In this document: piece after piece, positions 45,854-59,289 of the stretch
Numbering within the stretch: the stretch's first letter is position 1
How the letters are laid out: each line of letters starts with the position of its first letter
Origin: Ziziphus jujuba
Taxonomy: Eukaryota > Streptophyta > Magnoliopsida > Rosales > Rhamnaceae
Assembly (NCBI RefSeq): GCF_031755915.1
Contig: NC_083385.1
Span: 10,375,001-10,439,000 of the forward strand
Length of the DNA: 64,000 bases
Direction: 5' to 3'
The notes under the pieces: generated by a model
Seen by the model: the letters and a program-made list of their open reading frames with translations, nothing else
What the model was told of the DNA's origin: nothing
The model's database searches: none
Translations under genes and position numbers: made by a program

Positions 45854-48800
45854 AGAAGAAGAAAAAGAAAAAAATGATAACATGAGATCAAGAAAAATAC
45901 CCAATCACTATCATACAGGATACAAGTATCAGCAGCAGTAAGATTGATTCCCAATCCACCAGCTCTGGTACTTAGAAGAAAAAGTCTACAGTTGCTATTT
46001 ACATCATTGAACTCCTCGATCTGCTTGCAAAAAAATTCTAGAGTAAGAGATCCAGTGAAGAATTGGAGAAACAAAATGACTTATCTGATTAAGATAACAT
46101 GGCAAAACATCCCTAATCAGAACAGGAAAATTATTAATTTCCATGCTCAAAATGTTTAATTGCTACATTTCTCTTCGAATAAACTGTAGTAGTTCTTTCA
46201 ATCAAACAGAACGCATATATCGAAACCACAACTACTTGGTTTGGTAATAAGACAAATTCTTTACAAGAGGGAACTAATTAACAATGCCAAGCATATAATC
46301 AGTAGTTTACAACAATGTTCATGAGGACAAAAGGAGATTTGATAAATTTGTTACTTGGTGCAACTTTTGTAACTTAAATGCCCAACTGCAAATAGTGACA
46401 CATAAACATTAGAAGCCTTCTGATAGAATACAGTGCACAAGATTTTTAAAGGCCTACAGCCAAAAAAAAAAGAATTCTGAGAACATCAAAACCTGCCACC
46501 TCATGATTAACTTTAGATGTAGTGACGCTATTGAATAGTCTAAGAAGTAATGCGAGAAATACGAAATCAAGTCTGTTAAAAAGCTCAAAATATTTAATGA
46601 CGTGAAGATTTGGCTAAAATGCAAACCCAAAAAAAAAAAACACAGAAAATAAAAAGCTCAAAATATTTAATGATGTGAAGATTTGGCTAAAACGCAAACC
46701 CAAAAAAAAAAAAAAAAAAAACACAGAAAATAACTTGAAGTTTTCTTCAAACTAACTGAGGTAGCACTAACCTGCCTTTTCCTTTCATCAAGTTTCACCA
46801 TGCCATCAATTCTACAAACTTCAAATCCCTTTTCACTAAAATAGTAATCCATTATGTCCAAAATCTTTGTCCATTGAGAGAAAATCAGGACCTGTTAAAA
46901 ATGCAATAGAAGATGATAAGGCAACTCTAAATAACACATAATTCTATATCATATAACATATGTAAATGAACCTTGTGCTTGCGTGCAAATAATCGTGCCA
47001 ACAATCTTTCCAGCAAGCAAAATTTGCCACACTGTTCAACTATTTGCTCAACAGGTGGGTACAAATCTGTCAAGAAAAATTGGCTTAAGTGAAACTGTAG
47101 GTAACCCATTTACATAGTATCAAAAAAAGGATGTCAAGGAAGATACATGAGCCATCAAATGCAGACGTTAAAAGGTCAGGATGATTGCAGTTCTTCCGGA
47201 GTTGGACCATCAAGTTGTTAAGTTTTCCTTTCATACGAGTCCTACCATTACCATTACCTGCAATTTTATAAAAAATGAAATCATCCTATCATCTAACTCA
47301 ACTCGAAGGACAACAACAAAAATAAGTCAGGAATAGAAAGGAGTATTTTGTCAATTATTGTGCCACAGTAAGCTAAACTTTAACAGTTCTAGAATCTTAA
47401 TATTAGCAGCAACAATAGACCTCTTCACCAGTAATCTGTTTCATGCAATGTCTAACATGATGATTTGCAATTGTAAATAGATCCCCTGAGTATTCAGAAG
47501 AAAACACAACATCTTGAAAGTACAGGCTTCTAGAAGGAGAGACCAAGAAACTCAGGAAAATTTATATATAAAAAAATGAAGATATATCCCTAATTAATGA
47601 TTATTACCAATATATTCTAATAGTAAATGGATAAATACCAGTGCCTGCTGTGCCAGTTAAATGCTCTTCCAGTGTCTTATTAATCAGATGATCTTGAAAA
47701 TTCTTTTGATGCTCTGTCATGGATGCATATAATATGATCTCTTTCTTTCGAGGAAGCAGCTGCTCAACATCAGCCTTCATTCTTCGAAGAAGAAATGGAC
47801 GTAAAATGGCATGCAATTTTGCTACAACCTAGAGGTAATAACACCCAGAAAGCATTATACAAAGAACTAAATTGTTTTATGGAAATGAAACCACGGTTTT
47901 AGCAAATATGCATACTTGAGCCCTTCTCTTCTCTTCCATTTCTTCCCGCATAGCTTCACTGCAGTACTTTCCTGATAGATCAAACCTGCAAATATAATTC
48001 TCATAAGACAAACAATTAGGTCAAGGCAGTAAACAAAATAATAATAGTCTATGGTAAATTCTTTCCCTCAATCTCGTCATACAAAAGCCAATATAATCTT
48101 GACTGTGATTAATATAATCTCGACCAAAATCACAGCATTAAGCAATTAACATATAGGCTTACATAAATTCTGATTCTACTGCCCAAACTTGGCGAAAAAG
48201 GATTTTCAGTTACAAAATAAATGCAATACAAGTTTCAATGAGACATCAATCGCATTACTAACAATCTTCCGTCTTGTACATAAAAATTGACCACGAAGAA
48301 AATGTGCATTCTGACAAGCAATTCATAAATGGAAACATTGAACAACAGCATAAAGAACAACACTTCCATATTTAAAAAACATCAAACCATGTTTAGTTAA
48401 TTCATTGTGCTTGAATAGTTTCAGTACATAAGAAATAATAGCAGAGCAAAATAATAATCTAGCAACATTTAAGAGTTAATCCCAACATATTAAGAGCAGC
48501 ATTGAGATCCAAGCCACTATATGCAGAACTTACAATTATTCTAGCATGTATCATTCCTTGTGACACAAACATTTCGAGAATCACAACTTTGCACATTGAT
48601 GTGTTTAGAAGTTCAGTTAGACATTGCAGTACATGTGCAGCAAGAGGGTCCTAGCCAAATCAAGCAGGGCATGCAATCTCTCAAATATTGTACAATGCCA
48701 TGACTAGCGATGCTTAAAAAAAAAACATCCTACCTTCCAAGCAACAAATGAGTCTTCAAACTTATCAGCATTCAAATTAGGGAAATGGGTAATTATATAA

Positions 48801-51397
48801 ATAGAAACCATACTTACCATGACTCAAATTCATCATGGGATGAGAAAATATCAGGCAAAATGAAGTTCAACAATGACCAGAGCTCTGCTAAATTATTCTG
48901 CAGAGGTGTCCCGGTTAATAGAAGCTTATTCTCCACGGTCAAGAATTTCAACTCCTTAAGTAACTTGCACTTAGAGTTTTTCAACCTATGCCCCTTCGAT
49001 CAGAAAAATATAGTTAAGATAACAGGAGAATTCCCCATCCAATAGATTTATTCTTTAACAAATACTAAATAGAACCATTCTCTTAATTATTTGAATCACT
49101 CACTTCATCAACCACAAGGTATTTCCAATTGTAATGCCTCAGGTATTTTTTAGCATCAGACAATGCAATCTCATAAGAAGTAACAACTATAGGAAATTTG
49201 GGACCAATGGTCCTAGGCATGTGCTTTCTTCGAATCTCATCTCTTTGCTTCTTATCACCATGGTAAATAATAGCATTCAGTGAGGGAGTAAACCTATAAT
49301 AGAAGGAAAGAAGAATGGAAAGAAAAATAAATATATCAGCAAAACTGAACAATTCAAACTAGTAAGCTAACTCCTCAGTTTGAAAAGAGACTAGTAAGAT
49401 AACTCAATTGAAACTCACCTTGAGATCTCATTGACCCAATTTGAAAGAGTGGAAAGTGGTGCAATCACTAAGTAAGGCCCATCCAAACCCTTCCCTTTTA
49501 AATGTGCAAGGAAACCAATGGTTTGAATAGTCTTTCCAAGCCCCATTTGATCTGCTAGAATCCCATTCAGCCCATTTTGCCATAACGAGATCAACCATTT
49601 TATGCCTTTTATTTGATAAGACTTCAATTTTCCACCAGTCAACAAAGGTACAAGTTCATTTTGTTCTTTCACAACTCTTTCTTCTTCAGTCAAATTCAAA
49701 TCTTCAGCTTTCTCACCTTCTTGGGATCTTGTAAGCATTGCCGCAACTGCCCTCTTGGCCTTCCTCTAAAGAAGTTTCAATAGTAAATTTAATATCCATG
49801 AATGTGAATAAAGTATCCTTATGCTGAGAATCATTTTTAAAAGGAGTCAGTTTTAGAACACTGCACACTTTAAAAGATCCCTTGAAATATTAAAAAGATA
49901 CTACAAAGAGGAACTACCATCTACAATTCTTTAAAAAATAATAAAAATAAAAACAATAGTAAAAATAATATTTAAAACAAGTTAATGGAGAGAAAAGAAA
50001 AAATGTCCACTAGATGTGACAATAACATGTTAAACTAATCTATTATCAAAGACGAATAATATATGTTAGCTGTGGCAAAATATGACATGGTATGAACAGC
50101 TGAAAGAAGCTAGACAACAGACAGACTCAATAAATGGAAAAATGCGTCAAAACAAACTAAAGAAGAGAATTGATACTCATTAAACATAATTTCACATGCA
50201 ATAAATGTATATATTTAAAATAAAACATACTAAAGAATCATCCACTAAAGATATCAGACTAGTAAAAGAAACACAGAATTTCTTACATCGTTGTAATTTG
50301 TAGCAGCTTTCCTTTTTGCACCACCCCGGCCTCTCTTTTTCACAACAGCATCACTAGCATGCTCACTTCCATTCTGACAAATACATTTAACGTTAAAATT
50401 TATCAGCAATAACAAATAAGCCTCTCAAATATAAATAATAAGTATCAAGAACAATCTACAAAGGTGTTTAGGGGAGTACAAATGTGATGTCGTCCATTTT
50501 CTCAAGCAAAAACTCCGAGTACAGCTGGGTTTGTGTTAGAAGCTCGTCCAGTTTGGTAAATTGTGTGTCATTCAAGTGGGGAGAATCCTTTACTTGTCCT
50601 TTTTCTTCCAAATCCTCTTCCTTAACCCGAGCTTCCAGCAGTTTTTCTTCCTCCTCAGCCATGGCTTTTGATATAAGTGAAGAATCTCCATTTTTGGCAT
50701 CAGGTAGTATGTTGTCCTCCAATTTGACATCTATCTTCTCCTCGCATACATCCTACATGATAAAAGAAGCCACAAAAAATTAATCAGTGATAATAAAAAA
50801 TTAAAAAAACAAATGGACAACCTAACGTTAATCAATCATAAAGCATGTTCACAGCATAGGCTGCAAAACATAAAAAATAGAGAAATAAAAATAAATAAAT
50901 AAAATAGAAGCAAAAAATAAAATAAAATGAACAAATTAAACTGTCCTAAACTAAACGAAAAAGGGAAACACTCCACGAAATAGAAAAATCAGAACCTCAT
51001 TATCTCATATAAAAATTAGCGCGCGCCCCACACTCTCCTCCATATGTATGCATGTATATATATATATATATATATACACATAGCACACATAGAGACAAAC
51101 AAACAACGAAAACATAAGTATTTCATAAACAAAAGAATAAAAACCGGGTATTCCCAAACAACTGTCTTGCTGACCCACAGTTCCTAAGGAGAACAAGCAG
51201 GTCGAAAATAACAAGCAGTGTCGATCATTTTCGACCCTTGTCCCCCATTCTTCCAAGATCCAAACCACAAAAGAAATTAAAACAGAAATAAACACCATTA
51301 AAGAAGAGTAAAGGCCAAAAGACAAAACCTCGTCCTCTAGCACGGAAGTCGGGGACTCTGCAGAGACACCGTTCTTCATCGCGTCGTCAGCGACCAT
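44915..51397 (-). CDS. DDM1: SNF2-type chromatin remodeller DDM1 (LSH/HELLS family)
   Basis: An ATP-dependent nucleosome remodeller that opens H1-containing heterochromatin to DNA methyltransferases and keeps transposons silent. Fifteen exons join in frame to 761 residues (Arabidopsis 764): 51397-51329, 50752-50480, 50373-50287, 49765-49419, 49293-49104, 48993-48818, 47985-47916, 47828-47639, 47257-47147, 47066-46972, 46891-46772, 46020-45901, 45720-45622, 45522-45415, 45145-44915. The acidic N-terminal region contains the family block [20 protein letters not shown]. Helicase motifs: ADQMGLGKT (Walker A, about residues 214-222), VVDEGHRLKN (about 320-329), [53 protein letters not shown] (about 592-608), [17 protein letters not shown]. 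The C-terminus is [21 protein letters not shown]. No stop or frameshift is seen. The start is the only ATG that fits exon 1; the Arabidopsis-type longer leader is absent here. Confidence 0.97.
45814..45851. repeat. A38 homopolymer next to a (CA)n run in DDM1 intron 12
   Basis: Thirty-eight A residues preceded by (CA)n. In the DDM1 transcript it reads as a long poly(U) tract inside an intron of about 180 bases. Confidence 0.9.
46577..46733. repeat. Two-copy tandem duplication, about 72 bp, in DDM1 intron 11
   Basis: AAAAAGCTCAAAATATTTAA starts near 46577 and again near 46649. The copies differ by a few substitutions and by the length of an A run. Non-coding. Confidence 0.9.
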
Positions 51398-54300
51398 CTC
51401 GAACCCTAAAAAAAAAAAAAAAAAAGGATACAAACATGTTTTAAATAATTTCCAAAGTCACTTTGAAATGAAAACACCGAAGAAGAAAACAGAGTTCGCG
51501 GCAAACACTAACCCTAGGTTTAATAATCCAAAATATAAAAATAAAAAACAAAAAACAAAAAAAGAGTTCGCCGTCCCACTTCAACAGTAACACTTACAAA
51601 ATTGTTAGAACCCAAAAATCAGGGAAAAAAAATAAAATCATAGAAATGAAAGTACGGAGTGTAAGAGTGAGAACTGTACGGACTAGGGATCGCCGAAGGG
51701 AATCGCAGAAAAGCGTTGGCCTCTGGAGAACAAAAAGCACTCTAGCAGAGAACGGAGAAGATGGAACGTCTGTCAAAAAACCTCAGAGGAAATGGGGGAC
51801 AGATTGTTTTCAAATTGATATCCAAATTTTTATTTACTTATTTTTATTATTATTAATGTTATATTATTATTTCTTTAATGACTTCTTGTCAAGTTTGGGC
51901 GGGAAAATTTCACCTTCAGTACTGCCCTTAAAAGTTCATTTAATTACACTTATACCCTTCTCGTCGTAGATGGATCTTTGTGTACCTGTGATGGACCGAC
52001 AAGTCATCTCACAATTCAAATTAACCACCGCTTTAACGAATAAAAGTCAACGGTTATGTTGTCAAATCATATTATTATTTGGAAGTATTCTATTAGCATT
52101 TTGTTTTTTTTTTTTTTTTTTGACCAAATATATATTATTCTATTGGAATTTAAACGGTGTAAAATTTCTTTTATTATAAAGAAAAGATTAAAATATGATT
52201 ACCCATTGTAACTGGATACTGTGTGAAAAAGTAATGCCAAGAATCATAAATTTATAAGATAAGTGTGGTAGTTCCGGTAAGAGCAGAGTAAGGGATGCCT
52301 GGGGGCATAGCAGTAAAAAAAAAAAAAAAAAGTCATAAATTTATAAAATAATTATGTTTAAAAATATTTAAACTTTAATGATAAAATAAATAAAAAATTA
52401 AAGAAAAAAAAGTTTAAATACAAGCAAAAGTAAACGACTTTTTAGGTGTCCTATAGTGACATAGTTGGCTTTTATTTTTATTTTCCTATTTAATTATATA
52501 AATTACTTATTTTGAATATTATTAATATGGATTAAAAAAATAAAAAAAGATAAAATTCATCTAAACTTTCACATTTTTAAAAAGTGAACAGAAAATTTTG
52601 ATTCAAAATTGGAAACATATAAATTTCAAAAAATTTAATAAAATTTTTTGATATTTGCATAAAATAAATATTCATATCAATTTTTTTTATAATTTTTTCA
52701 AAAAAATTCATAATTTTCATATAAATTTTTAAAATTTCTATAAACTTTTCTATTATATTTAATTTTAAAAAAAAAATCAAAAATCAATGAATATTATTGA
52801 CTTTTAACTCTTGACCTACCTATTATTTTTTTTATCATAATAAGTTTTATATTTCTATAAATATTATAAAGTAGATATAAATTATAATATAGACAAAAAT
52901 ATAAATATGCATGTGTAATAAATAAAAAATATCATATTATACATATTATAAAATAGATAAATACTATGAAAATGTTCATGTAATATATTATTTACAAATG
53001 TAGTTAAATGAATTAATGGAACATTGATAGATGTTTATAAAATGTTGTCAAATAGTAAATCATTGATACTGCCTTAAACTAAATATTAGAAAATAATAAT
53101 TTTGTACATAATAGTAATGATTTCAACAAAGATTGTCATATTTAATACATAATTAATGTGTTTAGCATATTAAAAATTACATATAAAATTATTAATGAAA
53201 TATAATTTTTAATAATTATATTTTATATTTTATATTTTAAAATAAAAATGAATATGAGACTAACAATTTTTAACTATCTAAAAATTCTATGTGGTAGTGA
53301 AATGACATTTTATGAAATATAATATAATTATAATAATTATTTTATAAATATTTGTATCAAATATGTATTTTTTATATACATTTTTATTGATAATAATATA
53401 TTTATAATTATTAATTACTTACTATATATTGATTGATTAAGATAAATATAAAATCCATTTAATATTTTTATAATTTTATAGTTAAATTGATAATTAATTT
53501 AGTAAATAAACTAATTTTAAAATTTTAATAAAAAAAATTATTTTTAAAAATAAATTTCTAATAATTTTCTTTTTTTTTTATGAATTCTTATAAATATTCT
53601 ATAAGTTCTGATATTTTCATGAATGTTTTTGTGTTTTGAACTCATAATATTTTTATTGATATTGATTTTTTTTTTACTTTAATTATTGATAATAGATAGA
53701 GTTTATTAAACATCTTAAATAACTACAAATTTGAAATGAATTGGAAAAAAAAAAAAAAACACATTTTGAAATTGCATTCAATTTAGTGTTTATATATGCT
53801 TTTTTATTTTTTTTCCTAAGCTTTTACAATTTGAAATGAATTATTAAAAAAAAAAAAAACAACGACAACGACAACACATTTTGAAATTGCATTCAATTTA
53901 GTGTTTATATATCCTTTTTTATTTTATTTTTTTCCTACGCTTTTATAGTAATTGTAATACACAGAAACATCTAACTAACATTGTTAAATATTTAAGTAAA
54001 TAAATTGCATATAATTATACAGAAAAATAAAAATAAAAATAATAAACCAACTGTTTTCCAAATGATACCTTAGTGTAATAATTTAACCATAATGATCTGT
54101 AATATGTTAACTCAAATATGAACTTAATTATTATTATTATTATTATTTTATTTTTTTTGTTGTTTTGATATTAAGACGTACAACATGAATGCTTAATTCT
54201 AGTCGTAGTTTATTATCATTGGAGTGAGTGTTAACATATCTCGTATAACCACAACAACAATAATAATATGGGTGTGAACATAGGTGTAATAAAGTGTTTT

Positions 54301-55266
54301 TTTTTTTTTAAATGAAAAATAATAAAGTGTTAATATACCAATTCAATTAGCAAATAAATTCTTCTGCATTTTAAATCCCAAACATCCTTAATATGCGTTT
54401 AGATAGTAGCGGTTTTGCTGATTTTTATTAATTTTTGTTTGTTTGGTCAAAGGACTCAAGGTTGAGGTCTGCTAATTGAGCAGCTTCTCTTTCTTCCAAG
54501 AAAATGTCAGTTTCAATTTGAAGTATTTTTGGAACTAAAGTTAATTTTTAGTAAGGATTTGATTCAAATTATAATTATTATTACTTTGCTAATAAAGAGT
54601 TTTGGATGGCAGATTGATTTAGTCACATATAAAAAATAACGGCGGGCTTCTGTAAGATCATAAATCAGTAAAATTATTTCAACGCTAATTCTGCTGTTTG
54701 AAATAACCATACGAGAAAGAAGGCATGATAACCTCTATAACGCCATGCCATATGTTATTCTATTAACTCGTCAAAATGCACCCTCATTAAAGTTTTTGCG
54801 TCATCAGCTACTGTCACATTCGTGCTAAGAAACTGAGAAAATACCAAATCCATTTTGTGTTCAATTTTTTCAATACAATTAAAAGAAGCAGTAAAAAGTC
54901 ATAAAAGCAACTGATCAGCAATTTCGACCATCTTATTGTATCATGCCAAATGGGTTTTGTTACAGAAATAAATGGCTCATGATGATTGGCATATTTTCCC
55001 AACAAAGAAAAATGCTATAAACCAACCCCCCCCCCCCAAAAAAAAAAAAAAAAGGCATAAGCAAAGCAATTATGGATCTCTGCTGGAGGAGTTCCAGAAG
55101 ATGAATTATACACATCGAACACTGCTTAAAAAGTCCATAATACTTGCAAGAAAGAAATTAGTTGATGGAAAAATAGATTACCATATAAAAGGTGTGAATG
55201 TAGTTGGTGGATTATAATTGCTCTCTGTTGAGAAAATCCACTTCTATGTCTTATTACATAACCTTC
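51398..55266. other. DDM1 upstream region and extremely AT-rich intergenic DNA
   Basis: About 51400-51800 is the DDM1 leader and promoter, moderately GC-rich. From about 52320 to 54400 the sequence is almost only A and T, with no gene on either strand and long poly(A) and poly(T) runs. Open frames there code for Ile/Lys/Phe-rich, low-complexity peptides and are not real. The right end contains a short C11 run (55026-55036) and the TauE/SafE gene's 3' untranslated region. Confidence 0.65.
53728..53945. repeat. Two-copy tandem duplication, about 110 bp, in AT-rich DNA
   Basis: AATTTGAAATGAATT occurs near 53728 and 53828. Both copies then have an A run, CACATTTTGAAATTGCATTC, a TTTATATAT block and a T-rich end with CCTA(A/C)GCTTTTA. 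The second copy has an extra (CAACGA)n insertion. Confidence 0.85.
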
Positions 55267-55381
55267 TCAAGACTGGTGACAGAAGTTTTCAAAACCCATG
55301 TACTCTTGGTTCTCCATCTTTTCAACCATATTTGCTATTCCCACTCCACCTGCAAATATGCAGAGCAGAAAATTAAAAACC

Positions 55382-55418
<37 letters not shown>

Positions 55419-57123
55419 GGATATGATATGGTAAAGACTTTTGAGGACTTAAATATCGAAACCTTTGGCAATAAACTGAAACATAAGTGTGCTTACCTAA
55501 ACTGATTGCGCTCACAAAGATTGTCAAGGCTAGAATGAAGATGATTATAGATGCCCTCCCTAAAACCGCAATTATCTTTCTCACAACATGCTGACCGGTA
55601 AAAGCAGCAATTGTTGCAACTAAAGTAAAATAAGAAGCTGCGGCCAAAAAAAGTGGGGGGGAAGAAAAACTGTAAAACAAATTCATTGGACAATTGCAAA
55701 GTTAAAGCTTGGCTTGAATCCACCAATGACTGGAATTTGCATGACCTTTTCACTTCTATATGCAGAATTTCCTTTTCAGAATTCGAGATTTTCATGATTA
55801 ATTTCAATCTGTTAGTACTTACCGTATGGGACTGGGAAACGATTGAGAAGGTGATATTGTACAACTGACATGGAGGATGAGAAAACCATTGAAAAGGTTG
55901 ATGTAGCACTTGCAACCTGCCAAAATGGATACAAAGTTATCAAAACTGTTATTTCAGTTTATATTGCTTGTTATTTGATTAGCAGTTATACTTTTTTTTC
56001 TTTCTAGATATTCTGCTTTGTGATAGATTAGATTATGTGATGTGAATCAAAATTAGGGTTTCAAAATTTCAAACTTACCAACCTAATGTTTTTGCTAATA
56101 GTTGTTGAAAAACAGTTCAAATAAGGTTTTCTCTGATCTAATTTTGGAAATTGGGACATTTTTTAACATGTCCAAGGTTTACGAGTTTAAATTTATTTGC
56201 ATTTATTGAATATTGAAAGCAAAGCATAGAATATATGGATGAATGCTATTGGCTAACCTGAGGAGGAATTCCCAATTCAAGGAAAAGGGGTCCCAAGATG
56301 AAGCCACCTCCAAGGCCAAGCAATCCACCAACCATACCAGCTATTATACCACAGGAGCAGTACATAAAAATCTGATGCAACTTCCAGTTTGTGATTTCCT
56401 TTCCTTTGGATGCAATGACTCTGGTGCCTTTGTACAAGCATATAGCTTCAAAGAGTGTAACCGAGACAGCAATTGGTACCTACATAAGTATTACTTAAAT
56501 TAGATTCTTAAAGCATGTGATTTGGAAGAAATGATAGAATGACACCTGCTATGTAATTTAGTATAGAAAGGCTGTCTATCCAGTGAACATCAAATGGATA
56601 TGATTATCTAAGATGGTTTACAATAGAAAATCTATTATCTTTTTTATTTTTATGCTTCTTTGCATCCTTTTCATAGTTATACATTATCCTGCAAGATACA
56701 GGACTTTAGGATTGTAAACTTTACCTGCAAGGAGTTTAGGATCCAGAACTTGACGGAGCACGTTTCAGTATATGTCTGCATACAGATTCATTCAATAGAT
56801 GGAAGAAAACTTTCAGTTATTTCACACAAGCCAAACAGATGACACAAAAGGCATATATTTGTTATAGAAACTCGTATCGTTCAGAGTGTTTTATTCATCT
56901 ATCACTGGTTGCTATGGCCTGGTTATGCAAGAATTAATTCCTAGGAAACTGTGTTTGATTATATATAAACTTCAGAGTGAAATTACTTACCTTAACAATC
57001 TGAACAACAAGAAATGCCATCCAGACATACATGAGCATTGCCATCTCTTTCCAGTATATGTTGCGTACCATAGGGGCCTGGATAGAGTTGGTGGTAAAAT
57101 ATGACTGAATAAGCAACAATAAC

Positions 57124-57154
<31 letters not shown>

Positions 57155-59289
57155 ACAAAAGAAAAAAAAAGGGAGAAAAAAATGAAGTGAGAATTCTCCA
57201 AAGAAACTGCAATATATTTAGGACTCACCACCTCATCATTTGAAGCAGATGGACCACTTGGTAGTGGTTTGTACTCTCCTTCAGAACCATCTGTAATTGA
57301 GGAGTTTAGCATCATTCTTTCTCAATTATTTCATAAAACCAAGAACAAGATGAGATTATTCACATTAACAGAGCTAAATGTATTTTTGATCTACCACCTT
57401 TTGTTATACTGATTTCAAGAGGAATTTCAGTTTTTCTTTTAATACTAATTATTATTTGGTAAATGGATAATGTTTTGTAGTAACATGCTTGCTATTATTA
57501 TAATTATTTAATATTTTCTTGAATCAGAGAAACATTAGAATATTAGGATATTTAAATTCATAGTCTGATTTATTCCCAGATAAGTGGGTTTTTCTTATAT
57601 TTTCACTGTAAAATTTTAATGCAGTTGTTTTTAGTTTAATTTAAATAATCCGGCCTTTATAAGAATGTTTTTTCTTGGAGGGGACTACATAGTACTTACC
57701 ACCAGGCTTAGACTCTGATTCTAGCTGCTTTTCTGCTTCCTGAAAATGAAGTGAAATTTCAAAATAAGCTCCATAATGATTTGGTGATAAAGAATCTTTA
57801 TTGAGAGGTCAAGGAATTGTTAGGTGCAAAAAATTACCCTCTTCATAATTGTTTCTTTCTTCCATGTATCAATGCCTTTCAATAAAGCTTTTGCTGATGT
57901 ACCTGCCACCAATCACACCATCTTCATTGATTTCAATAATCAAGACAAATATACACAATCTAGAACTACATTTATGTACAACAACCTTTTACCATATAAG
58001 CACCTTGAAAAGGAAGAAAAGAAACTTTCTTTTTTATGTACTTTGGGAACATGTTAACAAAATGTTCCGTGATAGCAATTTCATTGGATGTGCAGACTGC
58101 AGAGTTTTTGAAATAAACAGACTTGCTACATTAATAGGCTTATAATATAGTTTAGTTGGATATAAAATCTTCAAATACAAAAGAATTATCTTCTTTGTGT
58201 TGTCTTAGAAATTAGAAAATTTTATAGCATAGAAATTTATCGACACTGCTAATCGAATCGACATTTAAGAAAATGAAGAACTGTGGATTCATGTCTATAA
58301 TGTTATTACCTAAGAAGAGAATGATGAGCAAAACTGTGACCATCCAATCAGCAAACATGACATTGAACGCAACTCCAATGCTGATTCCTAGCATGAGCAT
58401 TGGTTGGAAAAGCAATGCCAAATCGTAGTCTATAAGGGGCATGTCGAGTGTCGGGTGTCTAAGTCTCAGATTGTAGTATACAGTTGATCCTGCAGCACCC
58501 ATAATCATACCTGAAAACCAAGATCGTTAGCCTTTCCCAAAATTGCATTAAGTTTAGCTCCACAGGTGATCAAGCTTAGCTCCACATGTTAAGTTTTGGT
58601 TAAGCCCCATACAGCAGTTTTATCTTTATATTAAAATATAAACTTTGAAGTTCTTTTATTCTATCAGAATTGAGCATATTGAAACTGATTAAAGTAATTA
58701 CTGACACTTAGAGATGGCAGTGGAAGACTTGGGATCAAAGCCAACAATCAAGGTCAGCATTGGGACAAAAATTCCACCACCCCCAACACCTCCAACACTT
58801 CCCAAAGCTGCACCAAAGAATCCAACTATTGATCCTACTACAATTTTCCAACCAAACTCCATTTCCTGTTTCAACCAATAAATATATGTTAAAGAAAATT
58901 AAGATATATACGCCAGAATAGTATAATATTATAGGATGATTCATTTTAAGATTGAAAGTCTTATAAAAATGAGATTTATATTATGATTGTTAGTTGTTAA
59001 AATGCCAATTATGATATGTGCATACATATGAGAGATGAATACTCACAGGCCAAACATGCTGGTAAGCAGACTTCCCACCTTGCCAGAAAAAATGAATTAC
59101 TCTTATAAAAAATCCTTCTTTCACCTCTTCATCAACAACATTTTCAGGTTGTTTATCTTTTAAGACCCTCTCAGCACTCGCAACATCACTCATCATGACA
59201 AAACCAGCGAATACCAACCATATTGCTGCGGCTGCTACTAAAGTCAATATCGAAAATGTTTTCGGGTTCACCTTATCAGTTCCAGCCAT
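55267..59289 (-). CDS. TauE/SafE-family membrane transporter (sulfite exporter-like)
   Basis: A multi-pass membrane protein of the TauE/SafE family, whose bacterial members export sulfite/sulfoacetate; plant substrates are mostly unknown. Twelve exons join in frame to 482 residues, typical for plants: 59289-59047, 58865-58706, 58510-58310, 57902-57838, 57739-57700, 57290-57229, 57077-56991, 56775-56725, 56479-56258, 55916-55823, 55637-55497, 55349-55267. Residues about 11-35 form a signal-like hydrophobic helix. Each half of the protein carries the family's Gly-rich signature: [20 protein letters not shown] followed by [14 protein letters not shown] in the first, [20 protein letters not shown] in the second. 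A hydrophilic loop ([18 protein letters not shown] to [11 protein letters not shown]) separates the halves. No breaks are seen. Intron 6 holds a 30-nt homopolymer. Confidence 0.93.
55385..55415. repeat. (AT)n microsatellite in TauE/SafE intron 11
   Basis: About 15 AT dinucleotides between the last two exons. Confidence 0.9.
57125..57154. repeat. C30 homopolymer (G30 in the TauE/SafE pre-mRNA)
   Basis: Thirty consecutive C residues on the plus strand, inside the roughly 151-base intron 6 (57078-57228), so the sense transcript carries 30 consecutive G. Poly(dG:dC) this long is rare in plant DNA and is also a place where sequencing is unreliable. Confidence 0.85.

Noticed and set aside
57125..57154. 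C30 run considered as a telomere- or vector-derived scar
   Set aside because: It lies cleanly within an intron whose flanking exons are intact and in phase; a homopolymer expansion or sequencing artefact is simpler.
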